A DNA stretch of 61,168 bases from Pseudomonas mandelii (GCF_006438925.1 NZ_RCZA01000018.1:1-61168); one strand, 5' to 3'. Counted from the first letter of the stretch, positions 24,457-34,027 are shown. A program made the numbers and translations. Notes: generated from the letters alone by a model not told the origin.

Positions 24457-25970
24457 GACTGACCCTGACTCAGCGCCTGTCGCTGGTGTTCGCCGTGTTG
24501 CTGTTGGTGTGCTGCGGCACGTCGGCCTGGATGCAGGTGCGGTCCAACAAAATGCATGAGCTGGAAGTGGTGCAAGGGTTGTCGCGGGATCTGGCCCGGC
24601 ACATCGCCCACGACACCGTGCTGATGGACACCAAAGGCCTGATGCCCGACGCCGTGCGCGACCTGTTCAGCCAACTGATGCTGGTCAATCCCAGTGTCGA
24701 GGTCTATCTGCTCGACCCCGAGGGCCGGATTGTCGGCAGTGCTGCGCCCGAGGGTCGGATACGCCGGGAGCGGGTCGATCTGGCGCCGATCAAGCGTCTG
24801 CTCAATGGCGATGCCCTGCCGGTTCTCGGTGACGATCCGCGCAGCGTCGATGGCCGCAAAGTGTTCAGCGCCGCGCCATTACAGGTCGATGGCAAACCGG
24901 TGGGTTATCTCTATGTGGTGCTGCTGAGCGAAGAGCACGACCGCTTCGCCGAACGCGGCGCCACCAGCGCCGCCCTGAATACCGCGCTGTTGTCCATCGG
25001 ACTGGTGGCGTTGCTGTGCCTGATTGCCGGTCTCACGGCATTCGCCCTCATCACCCGACCTTTGCGCCGTTTGACCGAAACCGTCAACCGGTTCGACATT
25101 GATGGCGCTCCGGTAACGCCGCCTGCATCCGTCCCGGTGGAAAAAGCCGCCAGCCACGATGAAATTGCCATACTCGACGCGACCTTCCGGCAGATGCAGG
25201 CGCGCCTCGGCGAGCAATGGCGTTCGTTGACCCGCCAGGATCAGGAACGCCGTGAACTGGTAGCCAACATCTCCCACGACCTGCGCACGCCTCTGGCCTC
25301 GCTGCACGGTTACCTGGAAACCCTGTCGCTCAAGGACGCCACGTTGTCACCCGCCGACCGCCGCCGTTACCTGGGCATCGCGCTGGATCAAAGCCGCAAG
25401 GTGGGTGGGCTGGCGCAATCGCTGCTGGAACTGGTGCGTCTGGAACATGGCTTCGTGCAACCGGTACTGGAGCGTTTCTCGCTGACCGATCTGGTGCAGG
25501 ACATTTTCCAGAAATTCGAACTGACGGCCGAGGCGCGCCAGGTCGAGCTGAAGGCCACCTTCGCACCCAATGTTTCGGCGGCCTGCGCCGACCTTGGATT
25601 GATCGAGCGGGTGCTCACCAACCTGTTCGACAACGCCCTGCGCCACACCCCGCAAGGAGGAGAAATCGAGCTCAGCCTGCGCCCTCAAGGACCTTTTATC
25701 GAAGTGACCGTCAGCGACACCGGTCCCGGCATCACTGCCGAATTGCGCGAAGGTCTGTTCCTGCGCCCGTTCAACATTGGCGGCGCACGGCGTGACGGCG
25801 GACTGGGGTTGCGGATCGTGCACCGGATCCTCCAATTGCATGGCCGCGAGATCCAGCTGATTGATGTTCCCGGCCGCGGCGCGACCTTCCGCTTTTCGTT
25901 GGCGGTGGACCAGCAAACGGCTGAGCAATTGGCGGTTCGGTCGATGAATCTGAATACGCTGGGGAAATAG
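24453..25970 (+). CDS. Membrane sensor histidine kinase
   Basis: This 505-aa kinase starts with GTG at 24453 (GGAGGAGC just upstream). It has one transmembrane helix near residues 10-30, a periplasmic sensor of about 150 residues, a second helix near 185-205 and a HAMP segment. The HisKA box is NISHDLRTPLASL, and the HATPase has N (NLFDNALRHTP) and G (DTGPGI, GGLGLRIV) boxes. It should sense an envelope condition and phosphorylate the coupled OmpR-type regulator. Oxidative or hypochlorous stress is a reasonable guess from the neighbouring msr genes. Confidence 0.92.
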   Translation: MRLTLTQRLSLVFAVLLLVCCGTSAWMQVRSNKMHELEVVQGLSRDLARHIAHDTVLMDTKGLMPDAVRDLFSQLMLVNPSVEVYLLDPEGRIVGSAAPEGRIRRERVDLAPIKRLLNGDALPVLGDDPRSVDGRKVFSAAPLQVDGKPVGYLYVVLLSEEHDRFAERGATSAALNTALLSIGLVALLCLIAGLTAFALITRPLRRLTETVNRFDIDGAPVTPPASVPVEKAASHDEIAILDATFRQMQARLGEQWRSLTRQDQERRELVANISHDLRTPLASLHGYLETLSLKDATLSPADRRRYLGIALDQSRKVGGLAQSLLELVRLEHGFVQPVLERFSLTDLVQDIFQKFELTAEARQVELKATFAPNVSAACADLGLIERVLTNLFDNALRHTPQGGEIELSLRPQGPFIEVTVSDTGPGITAELREGLFLRPFNIGGARRDGGLGLRIVHRILQLHGREIQLIDVPGRGATFRFSLAVDQQTAEQLAVRSMNLNTLGK

Positions 25971-26034
25971 TCGACAGACTGGAGCACAGCAATGGCTAAT
26001 ATCCCGGCTCCCATTTCGGCAAGGACGCTGCGCG

Positions 26035-26550
26035 ATGCTCAACACCCTGCAAAACACCCCGCTGTGGGTTTACGCGATATTTCTGCTGCTGTGCTACTAC
26101 GGTGTCAAAGCCCTGTCCCCGACCCGTGAAAGCAAAACTTCATTGCTCGTCACAGCGCCGATCTTGCTGGGCTGGTCACTGTATTCGCTGAACCTGACGC
26201 TGAATCCGCAGCTATCGGTCAGTTGCTGGCTGGCCGCCGTCATCCTGGGCAGCCTCGCGGCGCTGCTGATTTTTCCGCGAAAGGGCGTTGAGCTGGATGA
26301 TCCGCAAACCGGCCTGATCGTGCCAGGTACAGCAAAAACCCTGATGCTCTATCTGCTGTTTTTTGCGGTGAACTATTACTTCGGCTACCAGGATGACGTT
26401 CACCCGGAAATGGCCGCCACCCTTGAGATGTTGCTGCTCAAGGCGTCAGCTTCGGGCTTTGTCTGTGGACTGATCAGCGGTCGGGCGTTGAAGTTTTATC
26501 GGCTGCTGCTGACACTTCAGGCAAAACGCCCCCAGATAGCCACCGGTTAA
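26035..26550 (+). CDS. Small membrane protein of unknown function
   Basis: This 171-aa protein has four or five hydrophobic helices, starting with WVYAIFLLLCYYGVKAL and including WLAAVILGSLAALLIF and LMLYLLFFAVNYYFGY. It resembles uncharacterised inner-membrane families such as DUF6622. AAGGACG precedes the ATG. It follows the kinase in the same direction with a gap of 64 nt, so it may share transcription, but no function is known. Confidence 0.65.
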   Translation: MLNTLQNTPLWVYAIFLLLCYYGVKALSPTRESKTSLLVTAPILLGWSLYSLNLTLNPQLSVSCWLAAVILGSLAALLIFPRKGVELDDPQTGLIVPGTAKTLMLYLLFFAVNYYFGYQDDVHPEMAATLEMLLLKASASGFVCGLISGRALKFYRLLLTLQAKRPQIATG

Positions 26551-26687
26551 AAGCCGCTGTGCCAAAAATGATGACCAGCCGCCTGTTCATCCGTGACAAC
26601 GCCGCCTCGGTCCAATAGATTAGGCGGCCTGAAAAGGCCCTGTGCTTTCTCGCCTCAATCCAAGTTAAAAGAAGTAGTGAAATTTCA

Positions 26688-27392
26688 ATGTCCGATTCCA
26701 ATACCGCTGAATCCGTAGTCACCTTGTCGTCCAAAGCGGAATACGAAAACTCCATCAATCTTTCACAGCACGTGCCCCAGGCCAAGACCATCAGCGAGAT
26801 GGTCCTGGACGCTTTCCAGTCCACCCGGGAAAGCGACCAGATCCGCGAGCTGCGCGCCGCGATTCGCCAGGCTCACGACAGCTTCGACGACGACAAAGCC
26901 TACGAATTGATGGGTGAACTCAAGCAGCTCAAGGACGCAGAGGCTGCCGACATTGCAGCCCTGGAAGACTTGAGCAGCAAATTCCCGATCAGCCGGATTC
27001 TCTCCAGTTTCAAGGACGACCCGGCATTTCAGGAATTGGTCTATGGCCTCGCACTGAAAGTGCTGAACCAGACCCACCAGGCCATCAGCAACCCGAGCAG
27101 TGGCAAAAGCAAGGCTGCTCGCGCCAAGAAAGATGTCGAAGTGTTCACCATCAGCAAAGACGGTATCAGCGTGACGCTGCCGCTGCGCACCCCGCGTTCG
27201 CGACTGAACGTTGACCGTGAAGCACTAGAGTTCCTGGGCTTCACCTTCGTCGGCGAAGGCGAAGAAGCGGAGCTGGAAAGCGAAACATTCCTGGACAATG
27301 CCGGGGCCGAACAAGCGGTTAACCGCAAGAACATCATCACCGCACTTCAGCAGCAAACCGCGTTCGATGGCTACAGCATCGCCGCGCAGTAA
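26688..27392 (+). CDS. Hypothetical protein (234 aa), helical N-terminus with basic linker
   Basis: The product has a long charged helical N-terminal half (about 20-110), a Ser/Lys/Arg-rich linker (SGKSKAARAKK, about 140-150) and a compact C-terminal domain that includes VSVTL-like strands. There are no cysteines or membrane segments. The layout, coiled region then basic linker then small domain, is loosely like nucleoid-associated proteins, but there is no sequence match I can name. A strong terminator follows, so the gene is its own unit. Confidence 0.6.
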   Translation: MSDSNTAESVVTLSSKAEYENSINLSQHVPQAKTISEMVLDAFQSTRESDQIRELRAAIRQAHDSFDDDKAYELMGELKQLKDAEAADIAALEDLSSKFPISRILSSFKDDPAFQELVYGLALKVLNQTHQAISNPSSGKSKAARAKKDVEVFTISKDGISVTLPLRTPRSRLNVDREALEFLGFTFVGEGEEAELESETFLDNAGAEQAVNRKNIITALQQQTAFDGYSIAAQ

Positions 27393-27412
27393 CACACGTC
27401 ATCGATGACTGA

Positions 27413-27445
27413 AAAGGCCCGCACTGGGATTCAGCGCGGGCCTTT
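27413..27445 (+). terminator. Rho-independent terminator
   Basis: AAAGGCCCGC pairs with GCGGGCCTTT, followed by CTATT. It ends the 234-aa gene and, read from the other strand, lies just past the RidA-like gene, so it can serve both convergent genes. Confidence 0.75.
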
Positions 27446-27466
27446 CTATTGCCTGCAGGTTCATCG

Positions 27467-27961
27467 TTAGAGCGTTGATGGCCGTATCGCCACGATCATG
27501 TCAACTTCAATGGCTGCGTCTTTCGGCAGTTGATAAACGCCGATCGTGGTTCGGGTATGTTTACCGGCATCGCCCAGTACATGACTGAAAACGTCCGACG
27601 CACCGTTGGCCACTTCGCTCAAATCGACAAAATCCGCGGTGGACTTTATGTAAACCGTGACGCGCAATAGCGACTTGATCTTGTCCAGCGAACCGATGGA
27701 ATCAACAATCAATGCCAAACCGCGCAACGCACTGATGCTGGCAGCGCTCTGTGCATCCGCCAGCGTCAGATCCAGGCCTACCCTGCCCGGATACTTAATT
27801 TCACCATTCATCCGCGGCACCAGACCGCTGACGTAAAGCTCATCGTGATGCCGCACCAACAGCGCGTAATGCCCGCCGGCCGTATTCTCACCGTAGATGT
27901 CGTAACCGAGCTCTTTTGCCAGCGCGATGAATCGTTCATCACAGGTCATGTGTTCAGTCAT
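27467..27961 (-). CDS. RidA/YjgF-family protein
   Basis: This 164-aa protein has the RidA pattern: ELYVSGLVPRMNGEI, then RVTVYIKSTADF and a C-terminal TTIGVYQLPKDAAIEVDMIVAI. RidA proteins hydrolyse reactive enamine/imine intermediates of PLP enzymes; some subgroups lack the catalytic Arg. Here the position usually filled by that Arg (before the ...E.... end) is TTIGVYQLP, so deaminase activity is uncertain. The start is ATG 27961; the upstream GGGGGAGAG is rather close to it. Confidence 0.75.
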   Translation of the reverse strand: MTEHMTCDERFIALAKELGYDIYGENTAGGHYALLVRHHDELYVSGLVPRMNGEIKYPGRVGLDLTLADAQSAASISALRGLALIVDSIGSLDKIKSLLRVTVYIKSTADFVDLSEVANGASDVFSHVLGDAGKHTRTTIGVYQLPKDAAIEVDMIVAIRPSTL

Positions 27962-28202
27962 CTCTCCCCCTCTATCAAAAATTGGATCCATTTTTTTGAC
28001 AGATTAGCCCAAAGATCTCGATTCGGGGGCTCGCCTATGAAAATCAGCCTGGATCAAATTGATGTCCCTTAGATTCAGCGAAGCGCCGGACGCTAGCCAC
28101 TTCCTGCGTTTCAACGTGGCGCACAGCGATAACAGCCAGGTGCGGGAACGGGTTTTTCGGTTGCTCGATAGTTGAGTTTTCCTGATAGACCGCGGTGCGG
28201 CC

Positions 28203-28277
28203 TTCGCGAGCAGGCTCGCTCCCACCCATAACTCGCGGCAACGCAGATCCAGTGTGGGGAGCGAGCCTGCTCGCGAA
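28203..28277. repeat. Inverted REP doublet
   Basis: TTCGCGAGCAGGCTCGCTCCCAC (28203-28225) and GTGGGGAGCGAGCCTGCTCGCGAA (28254-28277) are inverted copies of the GCGAGC-type REP, differing by one base. They lie between the RidA-like gene and cyoE. Confidence 0.8.
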
Positions 28278-28306
28278 TGGGCAACTCGGTCCACCAGAGC
28301 CCCCCA

Positions 28307-28346
28307 ACAAAAAACCCCGCGCTTCTCTCGAAGGCGGGGTTTTTCT
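28307..28346 (-). terminator. Bidirectional terminator after cyoE
   Basis: A stem AAACCCCGC/GCGGGGTTT with T-runs on both strands lies 17 nt past the cyoE stop. It ends the cyoABCDE transcript. Confidence 0.8.
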
Positions 28347-28362
28347 TTACAGCATCCGACGC

Positions 28363-29250
28363 TTAAGGCGCGTAAGTCAGCAACAGCTCACTCGGCACTT
28401 TAAAGTCCAGCGACATCATCACGCTCAACGCGGTAATGGTGAAGATCGAGAACACGAACAGCTTGCGTGCCCAGACCGTGTCATCCACTGCCTTGTAACC
28501 GGTCCAGGCCATGTACAACCAGTACATGCCCATGGCCGCGGCGACGGCGAGGTAGCTCATGCCGGCGTAGCCGCTGAAGGTCAGCATCAAGGTCGCCACG
28601 AGGAACGCCAGGATGTAGAGCAGGATGTGCTTCTTGGCCACTTGAATCCCGCGCTTCACCGGCAACACCGGAATCGATGCAGCCAGGTAATCGTTGAAGC
28701 GGAAGATCGCGATGGCGTAGGAATGCGGCATCTGCCACAGGCTGAACATCACCAGCAACGTCAGTGCGGCCATGTCGAAGCTGTTCGTCACAGCGACGTA
28801 GCCAATCACCGGCGGCATGGCGCCCGACAGACTGCCCACCAGCGTGCCGTGAACCGACTTGCGCTTGAGGTACAGGCTGTAGAAACCGACGTAGATGACA
28901 AAGCCGATCACCGCGAACAACGCGGCCAACGGGTTGGCCACTTTGTACAACAGTGCAACGCCGAAAACACCCAGGACGGTCGCAAAGGCCAGGGCCAGTT
29001 TCAGGGAGATCAAGCCCTGGACCAGCGCCCGGTTTTTGGTGCGTTCCATCTTCAGGTCGATGTCGCGGTCGATGCAGTTGTTGAACACGCAACCGGAAGC
29101 CACCACCAGCGACGTGCCGATCATGGCGGCCAGGAAAATGGCCAGATCGACATGCCCTTTCGAGGCCAGGAAAAATCCGCCCGCCACAGAAAGCACGTTA
29201 CCGAAAATGATCCCCGGTTTGGTGATTTGGATAAAGTGCTTAAAGGACAT
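28363..29250 (-). CDS. cyoE: Protoheme IX farnesyltransferase (heme O synthase)
   Basis: This 295-aa integral membrane prenyltransferase has the allylic diphosphate motif NNCIDRDIDLKMERTKNR near residue 60 and about eight transmembrane helices. It adds a farnesyl group to heme b to make the heme O of the bo3 oxidase. ATG 29250 follows GGAAAG; an upstream start would add a His-rich stretch overlapping cyoD. It is the last gene of the cyo operon. Confidence 0.95.
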   Translation of the reverse strand: MSFKHFIQITKPGIIFGNVLSVAGGFFLASKGHVDLAIFLAAMIGTSLVVASGCVFNNCIDRDIDLKMERTKNRALVQGLISLKLALAFATVLGVFGVALLYKVANPLAALFAVIGFVIYVGFYSLYLKRKSVHGTLVGSLSGAMPPVIGYVAVTNSFDMAALTLLVMFSLWQMPHSYAIAIFRFNDYLAASIPVLPVKRGIQVAKKHILLYILAFLVATLMLTFSGYAGMSYLAVAAAMGMYWLYMAWTGYKAVDDTVWARKLFVFSIFTITALSVMMSLDFKVPSELLLTYAP

Positions 29251-29261
29251 CCGGACTTTCC

Positions 29262-29603
29262 TCAGTGCGCCATCATGTTGGTGTGGATGCTGAACATGAT
29301 CCACAGCGACAGGCCTACCAACAGGACGATTACCATGGCAGCGAAGACAAACGCGATCACGTTGTTACGCTGGGCGGCGGAACGGTCCAGGTGGAGGAAG
29401 TACACCAGGTGAACGAGCACCTGGATCACTGCGAAGACCAGTACGATCCATAGGGTCAGAGCTTTCGGCAGGGATGGATACATCACCAGGCCGAAAGGAA
29501 TGATGGTCAGGATCACCGACAGGATGAAGCCGATGGCGTAGGACTTAACGCTGCCGTGGCCGGCGTCGTGGCTATCGTGTCCGTGGGAGTGTGCATTAGC
29601 CAT
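29262..29603 (-). CDS. cyoD: Cytochrome bo3 ubiquinol oxidase subunit IV
   Basis: This 113-aa protein has three transmembrane helices (YAIGFILSVILTIIPFGLV, LWIVLVFAVIQVLVHLVYFL and the C-terminal span) and the conserved HLVYFLHLDRS. It assists assembly of the oxidase core. Its N-terminus is His-rich (HSHGHDSHDAGHG), as is CyoC's. It abuts cyoC and shares its one-base junction. Confidence 0.94.
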   Translation of the reverse strand: MANAHSHGHDSHDAGHGSVKSYAIGFILSVILTIIPFGLVMYPSLPKALTLWIVLVFAVIQVLVHLVYFLHLDRSAAQRNNVIAFVFAAMVIVLLVGLSLWIMFSIHTNMMAH

Positions 29604-30229
29604 TACAGGGTCCCCATCAGGTAAACAACGGTGAATACGCAGATCCACACCACGTCCAGGAAGTGCCAGAACAGGCTCAAGCAGCTCAGACGGGTCTTGT
29701 TGGTCGCCGTCAGGCCGTTTTTCTGCACCTGATACATCATGATCGCCATCCAGATCAGACCGCTGGTCACGTGCAGACCGTGGGTGCCGACCAGGGTGAA
29801 GAACCCGGACAGGAAGCCGCTGCGGCTAGGGCCGAAGCCTTCGGAGATCAGCTTGTGGAACTCGTTGATCTCCATGCCGATGAAGCCCAGGCCGAACAGG
29901 AAGGTGATGGCCAACCAGCCCAAGACTGCCTTCTTGTTGCCCTTGAACAACGCCAGCATGGCGAAGCCATAGGTGATCGAACTGAGCAACAGGCAGGCGG
30001 TTTCGCCCAGCACATAGGGCAGTTCGAAGATGTCGTGGCCCGACGGGCCACCCGCTACGTTGTTAACCAGTACCGCGTACGCCGCGAAGATCGACGCAAA
30101 CAGAATGCAGTCGGTCATCAGGTAGAGCCAGAAACCGAATACGGTCATCTCGCCCGAGTCGTGGTGATGGTCGTCGTGCCCATGGTCCGTGCCATGGGCG
30201 TGTCCAGCAGTGGTCACTAAGTTCGACAT
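29603..30229 (-). CDS. cyoC: Cytochrome bo3 ubiquinol oxidase subunit III
   Basis: This 208-aa subunit has five transmembrane helices and typical subunit III blocks (FGFWLYLMTDCILFA, RSGFLSGFFTLVGTHGLHV). The N-terminal tail holds ten His in about 15 residues (HAHGTDHGHDDHHHD), facing the cytoplasm; such tails can bind metal ions, although none is known here. The gene lies 3 nt after cyoB. Confidence 0.95.
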   Translation of the reverse strand: MSNLVTTAGHAHGTDHGHDDHHHDSGEMTVFGFWLYLMTDCILFASIFAAYAVLVNNVAGGPSGHDIFELPYVLGETACLLLSSITYGFAMLALFKGNKKAVLGWLAITFLFGLGFIGMEINEFHKLISEGFGPSRSGFLSGFFTLVGTHGLHVTSGLIWMAIMMYQVQKNGLTATNKTRLSCLSLFWHFLDVVWICVFTVVYLMGTL

Positions 30230-30232
30230 GGT

Positions 30233-32263
30233 TTAAGCCTGTTCCAACGAGGTTTCAACACGGGTGGCGGTGGCTGGAACTTTCCCGGCCGCTACCAGAC
30301 GCTTGTGCTGCTCGGCTTCGATGCGCTCGATTGTCTCGACCGGCACCATGTAGCCTTGGTCATCACGTGCAGCGTGGATCACGAAGTAGCCCACGGTGCC
30401 GACCAGGCCAACGATGGCCAGCCACCAGATGTGCCAGATCATCGCAAAACCGAACACGGTCAACAGAGCACCCATGACCACACCGGTCGCGGTGTTGTTT
30501 GGCATGTGGATCGGCTCGTACTTGGCCGGAGCCTTGTACGCGGTGCCGTTTTCCTTGGCTTCGGTGAACGGATCGATGGTTTCCGCTTTTGGCAGCACGG
30601 CAAAGTTGTAGAACGGTGGTGGCGACGAGGTCGACCATTCCAGGGTGTGCGCATTCCACGGGTCGCCGTGTTCGCACATGTTTTCTGGCTTGTTGCGATC
30701 ACGCACGCTGACATACAGCTGGATCAGCTGGCAGGCGATACCGACCGCGATCATCACCGCACCGAACATGGCGACGTACAGATACGGCACCCACTCAGGG
30801 TTGGTGGTGGCGTTCAGACGACGGGTCATGCCCATGAAACCCAGTACATAGAGCGGCATGAACGCGACGAAGAAGCCGGTAATCCAGAACCAGAACGCTG
30901 CCTTGCCCCAACCTTCGTGCAGCTTGAAGCCGAACGCTTTAGGGAAGTAGAAGCCGAAGCCTGCGATGTAGCCGAATACCGCGCCGCCGATGATCACGTT
31001 GTGGAAGTGCGCGATCACGAACAGGCTGTTGTGCAGTACGAAGTCAGCACCCGGGATGGCCAGCAGTACGCCGGTCATGCCGCCGATGGCGAAGGTCACC
31101 ATGAAGCCCAGGGTCCACAGAACCTGGCTGGTGAAACGCAGACGCCCCTGGTAGATGGTGAACAGCCAGTTGAACAGCTTCACCCCCGTCGGGATCGAAA
31201 TCAGCATCGTCGCCAGACCGAAGAAGGCGTTGACGCTGGCACCCGAACCCATGGTGAAGAAGTGGTGCAGCCAGACCATGAAGCCCAGGATCGAGATCGC
31301 GCCCGATGCGTAGACCATCGAGTGGTGGCCGAACAGACGCTTGCCGGTGAAGGTCGAAATGACTTCGGAGAAGATCCCGAACGCCGGCAGAATCAGGATG
31401 TAAACCTCGGGGTGACCCCAGGCCCAGAACAGGTTGACGTACATCATCGGATTGCCACCAAGTTCATTGGTGAAAATGTGGAAATCCATGTAACGGTCAA
31501 GCGTCAGCAGTGCCAGGGTAGCGGTCAGGATCGGGAACGAAGCCACGATCAGGACGTTGGCCCAGGTGCAGGTCCAGGTGAAGATCGGCATGTCCATCAT
31601 CTTCATGCCCGGGGTACGCATTTTCAGTACGGTGGCCAGGAAGTTGACCCCCGTCAGCGTCGTACCCAACCCGGATAGCTGTAGCGCCCAGATGTAGTAA
31701 TCCATCCCCACGCCAGGGCTGTATTGCAGGCCCGACAGCGGCGGATAGGCAACCCAACCGGTCTTGGCGAATTCGCCGACGCCCAGGGACAGGTTGATCA
31801 GCACCACGCCCGACACCAGCAGCCAGAAGCTCAAGGAGTTCAGGAACGGGAAGGCAACGTCACGCGCGCCGATCTGCAGCGGCACTGCAAGGTTCATCAG
31901 GCCGGTGAAGAATGGCATCGCCATGAAGATGATCATGATCACACCGTGAGCGGTGAAGATCTGGTCATAGTGTTCAGGCGGCAGGTAGCCAGGCGAACCC
32001 TCGGTGGCCATGGCCAACTGGGTACGCATCATGATGGCGTCGGCAAAACCGCGCAGCAGCATGACCATGGCGACGACGATGTACATCACGCCGATTTTCT
32101 TGTGGTCGACCGAGGTCAGCCACTCGGACCACAGGTAGGTCCACTTCTTGAAATAGGTGATTGCAGCGAACAGCGCCAGACCACCGAGCGCGATCATGGC
32201 GATGGTTATCATCACGATCGGTTCGTGGAACGGGACCGCTTCCCAACTTAATTTACCAAACAT
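30233..32263 (-). CDS. cyoB: Cytochrome bo3 ubiquinol oxidase subunit I
   Basis: This 676-aa catalytic subunit has about 15 transmembrane helices. The heme-copper ligands are visible in WAWGHPEVYILILPAFG (CuB His and Tyr cross-link region), HHFFTMG and VIAHFHNVIIGG (heme His). It reduces O2 to water and pumps protons, taking electrons from ubiquinol. The length matches family members. It follows cyoA by 3 nt. Confidence 0.97.
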   Translation of the reverse strand: MFGKLSWEAVPFHEPIVMITIAMIALGGLALFAAITYFKKWTYLWSEWLTSVDHKKIGVMYIVVAMVMLLRGFADAIMMRTQLAMATEGSPGYLPPEHYDQIFTAHGVIMIIFMAMPFFTGLMNLAVPLQIGARDVAFPFLNSLSFWLLVSGVVLINLSLGVGEFAKTGWVAYPPLSGLQYSPGVGMDYYIWALQLSGLGTTLTGVNFLATVLKMRTPGMKMMDMPIFTWTCTWANVLIVASFPILTATLALLTLDRYMDFHIFTNELGGNPMMYVNLFWAWGHPEVYILILPAFGIFSEVISTFTGKRLFGHHSMVYASGAISILGFMVWLHHFFTMGSGASVNAFFGLATMLISIPTGVKLFNWLFTIYQGRLRFTSQVLWTLGFMVTFAIGGMTGVLLAIPGADFVLHNSLFVIAHFHNVIIGGAVFGYIAGFGFYFPKAFGFKLHEGWGKAAFWFWITGFFVAFMPLYVLGFMGMTRRLNATTNPEWVPYLYVAMFGAVMIAVGIACQLIQLYVSVRDRNKPENMCEHGDPWNAHTLEWSTSSPPPFYNFAVLPKAETIDPFTEAKENGTAYKAPAKYEPIHMPNNTATGVVMGALLTVFGFAMIWHIWWLAIVGLVGTVGYFVIHAARDDQGYMVPVETIERIEAEQHKRLVAAGKVPATATRVETSLEQA

Positions 32264-32266
32264 CGT

Positions 32267-33211
32267 TTACTCCTCTGCCCCGGCAGCTGAATGCGAACTC
32301 ATGTCCATCCCTTCCATGGCGGCCATTTCGTGCTCTTTCTTCTCGTGGTGCATCGGCTTGCCCGGATTCATACCTTCGTACTTGTCGACGATGATCTGGA
32401 ACAGGTTCGGCGTGACCGAGGAGTAGAGCTCGACTGGGTTGTTCTGGCTTGGCTTGGAAAGGGCTTCGTATTCAGCTTTTTCAAGCTGTTTAGGTGCCTT
32501 TTTGACTTCGCTGACCCAGGCGTCGAAATCTTCCTGAGAGGTGGCGATAGCTTTGAATTTCATGCCGGTGAAACCAGCGCCGCTGTAGTTGGCGGAGATA
32601 CCGTCCATTTCAGCGTTCTGGTTGGCGATCAGGTGCAGTTTGGTCTGCATGCCGGCCATCGCGTAGATCTGGCCGCCCAGGGCCGGGATGAAGAACGAGT
32701 TCATCACGGAGTCCGAAGTCACCTTGAAGTTGATCGGCGTGTGCGCCGGGAACACGATCTTGTTGACGGTGGCGATGCCTTGCTCCGGATAGATGAACAT
32801 CCACTTCCAGTCCAGCGCGACCACTTCAATGGTGATTGGCTTGACGTCGGATTCCAGCGGCTTGTATGGATCCAGCGCGTGGGTCGACTTGTAGGTGACA
32901 TAACCCAGGGCAATGATGATCAGCACTGGAACAGCCCACACCGCGATTTCAATCTTGGTGGAGTGCGACCACTTCGGCGTGTAGACGGCGTCGGTGTTGG
33001 ACGCGCGGTATTTCCAGGCGAACAGGAAGGTCATGACGATGACCGGAACCACGACCAACAGCATCAGCAGCGTTGCGGTGATGATCAGGTTTCGCTCGTC
33101 CAGGCCGACCTGGCCCTTGGGATCGAGCAAGGTCATGTTGCAGCCTGACAGCAACAACGTGCCGATCAGCGGCAATAAGCCTAGTAGTCTGGGGTACCTG
33201 TTTTTACTCAT
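32267..33211 (-). CDS. cyoA: Cytochrome bo3 ubiquinol oxidase subunit II, lipoprotein
   Basis: This 314-aa subunit has a lipoprotein signal (LLLSGC), two transmembrane helices and a periplasmic cupredoxin domain (WKWMFIYPEQGIATVN, SFFIPALGGQIYAMAGM). As in other quinol oxidases it lacks the CuA cysteine ligands. The start is ATG 33211 with GAGG upstream. It leads the leftward cyoABCDE operon; its promoter lies in 33212-33660. Confidence 0.95.
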   Translation of the reverse strand: MSKNRYPRLLGLLPLIGTLLLSGCNMTLLDPKGQVGLDERNLIITATLLMLLVVVPVIVMTFLFAWKYRASNTDAVYTPKWSHSTKIEIAVWAVPVLIIIALGYVTYKSTHALDPYKPLESDVKPITIEVVALDWKWMFIYPEQGIATVNKIVFPAHTPINFKVTSDSVMNSFFIPALGGQIYAMAGMQTKLHLIANQNAEMDGISANYSGAGFTGMKFKAIATSQEDFDAWVSEVKKAPKQLEKAEYEALSKPSQNNPVELYSSVTPNLFQIIVDKYEGMNPGKPMHHEKKEHEMAAMEGMDMSSHSAAGAEE

Positions 33212-33956
33212 CTCACGACCTCTAAAGCAGCTTGCGCAATGCAGTTGGGTTTTGATCGCCAACACTTCACCCTGCCAAGGGTTGGCATTTTTCTTGGATT
33301 GAATAAGTGGCTGCCCGTCGCGCGTCAGACGCTGTTCGACAAATCCTGGGCTAGCGTTGAGTTCTTATTCGAATTCGTGGTCAAAGGCCTTGTTACAGAC
33401 CAATTCCATTTGGTGCGGATAATGGGAAGGCACCGACACCTGGGAGTCGCATGAAGCCAAAGAGCCTCTCGACGCCCTATTCCTGCTCAGGGATGAGCAG
33501 TGCCGGGAATTCAGTGCGGGCGATTGTAGATATGTAACGTTTTATAAACCATGTCTCATCCCGAAATAATTTTTATCCATTCCAGCAACAATCATTAACG
33601 GTATTTGCAAAAGTGCGCCATGGTATCGAAATTCATTCTCAACAAAAACACCAAAAATTGTAGGTCTACCTCAGGCAGTTCAGACAGTATCGAAGGCTCT
33701 TCGCCCTCCTTCGACCCTGCCCAAGCCCCCATATGACAAGGGCTCTGGCAATTCGCCAAGGCCTGTTAAAACTGCCTGTTCCGGATTTTTGAGGCTGAAG
33801 CCGCCAGACGCTAAAAAAGGCCAATTTTGTTGCGAATCCATGTACCAATTCGGCGCCTTGAAATGCCTTGCGACACTCGCGCTGTGACAACATGTCGCAC
33901 ATGTGTCGCGCCCAGACTTGTCGCGCATCAAGGTCATTTCACTGATGCCCTGAAAT
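33212..33956. promoter_or_regulatory. Upstream region of cyoA with no gene
   Basis: The gap to dsbB holds no supported ORF. The cyo promoter should lie close to 33250-33600; an AT-rich segment at 33535-33660 is the likely control region. I found no clear Anr/Fnr box (TTGAT-N4-ATCAA). Confidence 0.35.
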
Positions 33957-34000
33957 GCAAAACGCCCCGTTCCTCTCAACGAGGACCGGGGCGTTTTTTG
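33957..34000. terminator. Bidirectional terminator after dsbB
   Basis: AACGCCCCG (33961-33969) pairs with CGGGGCGTT (33987-33995); T-runs flank it on both strands. It lies about 30 nt past the dsbB stop. Confidence 0.8.
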
Positions 34001-34027
34001 TGTGACGAAGCGATGCGGCGAATGACC

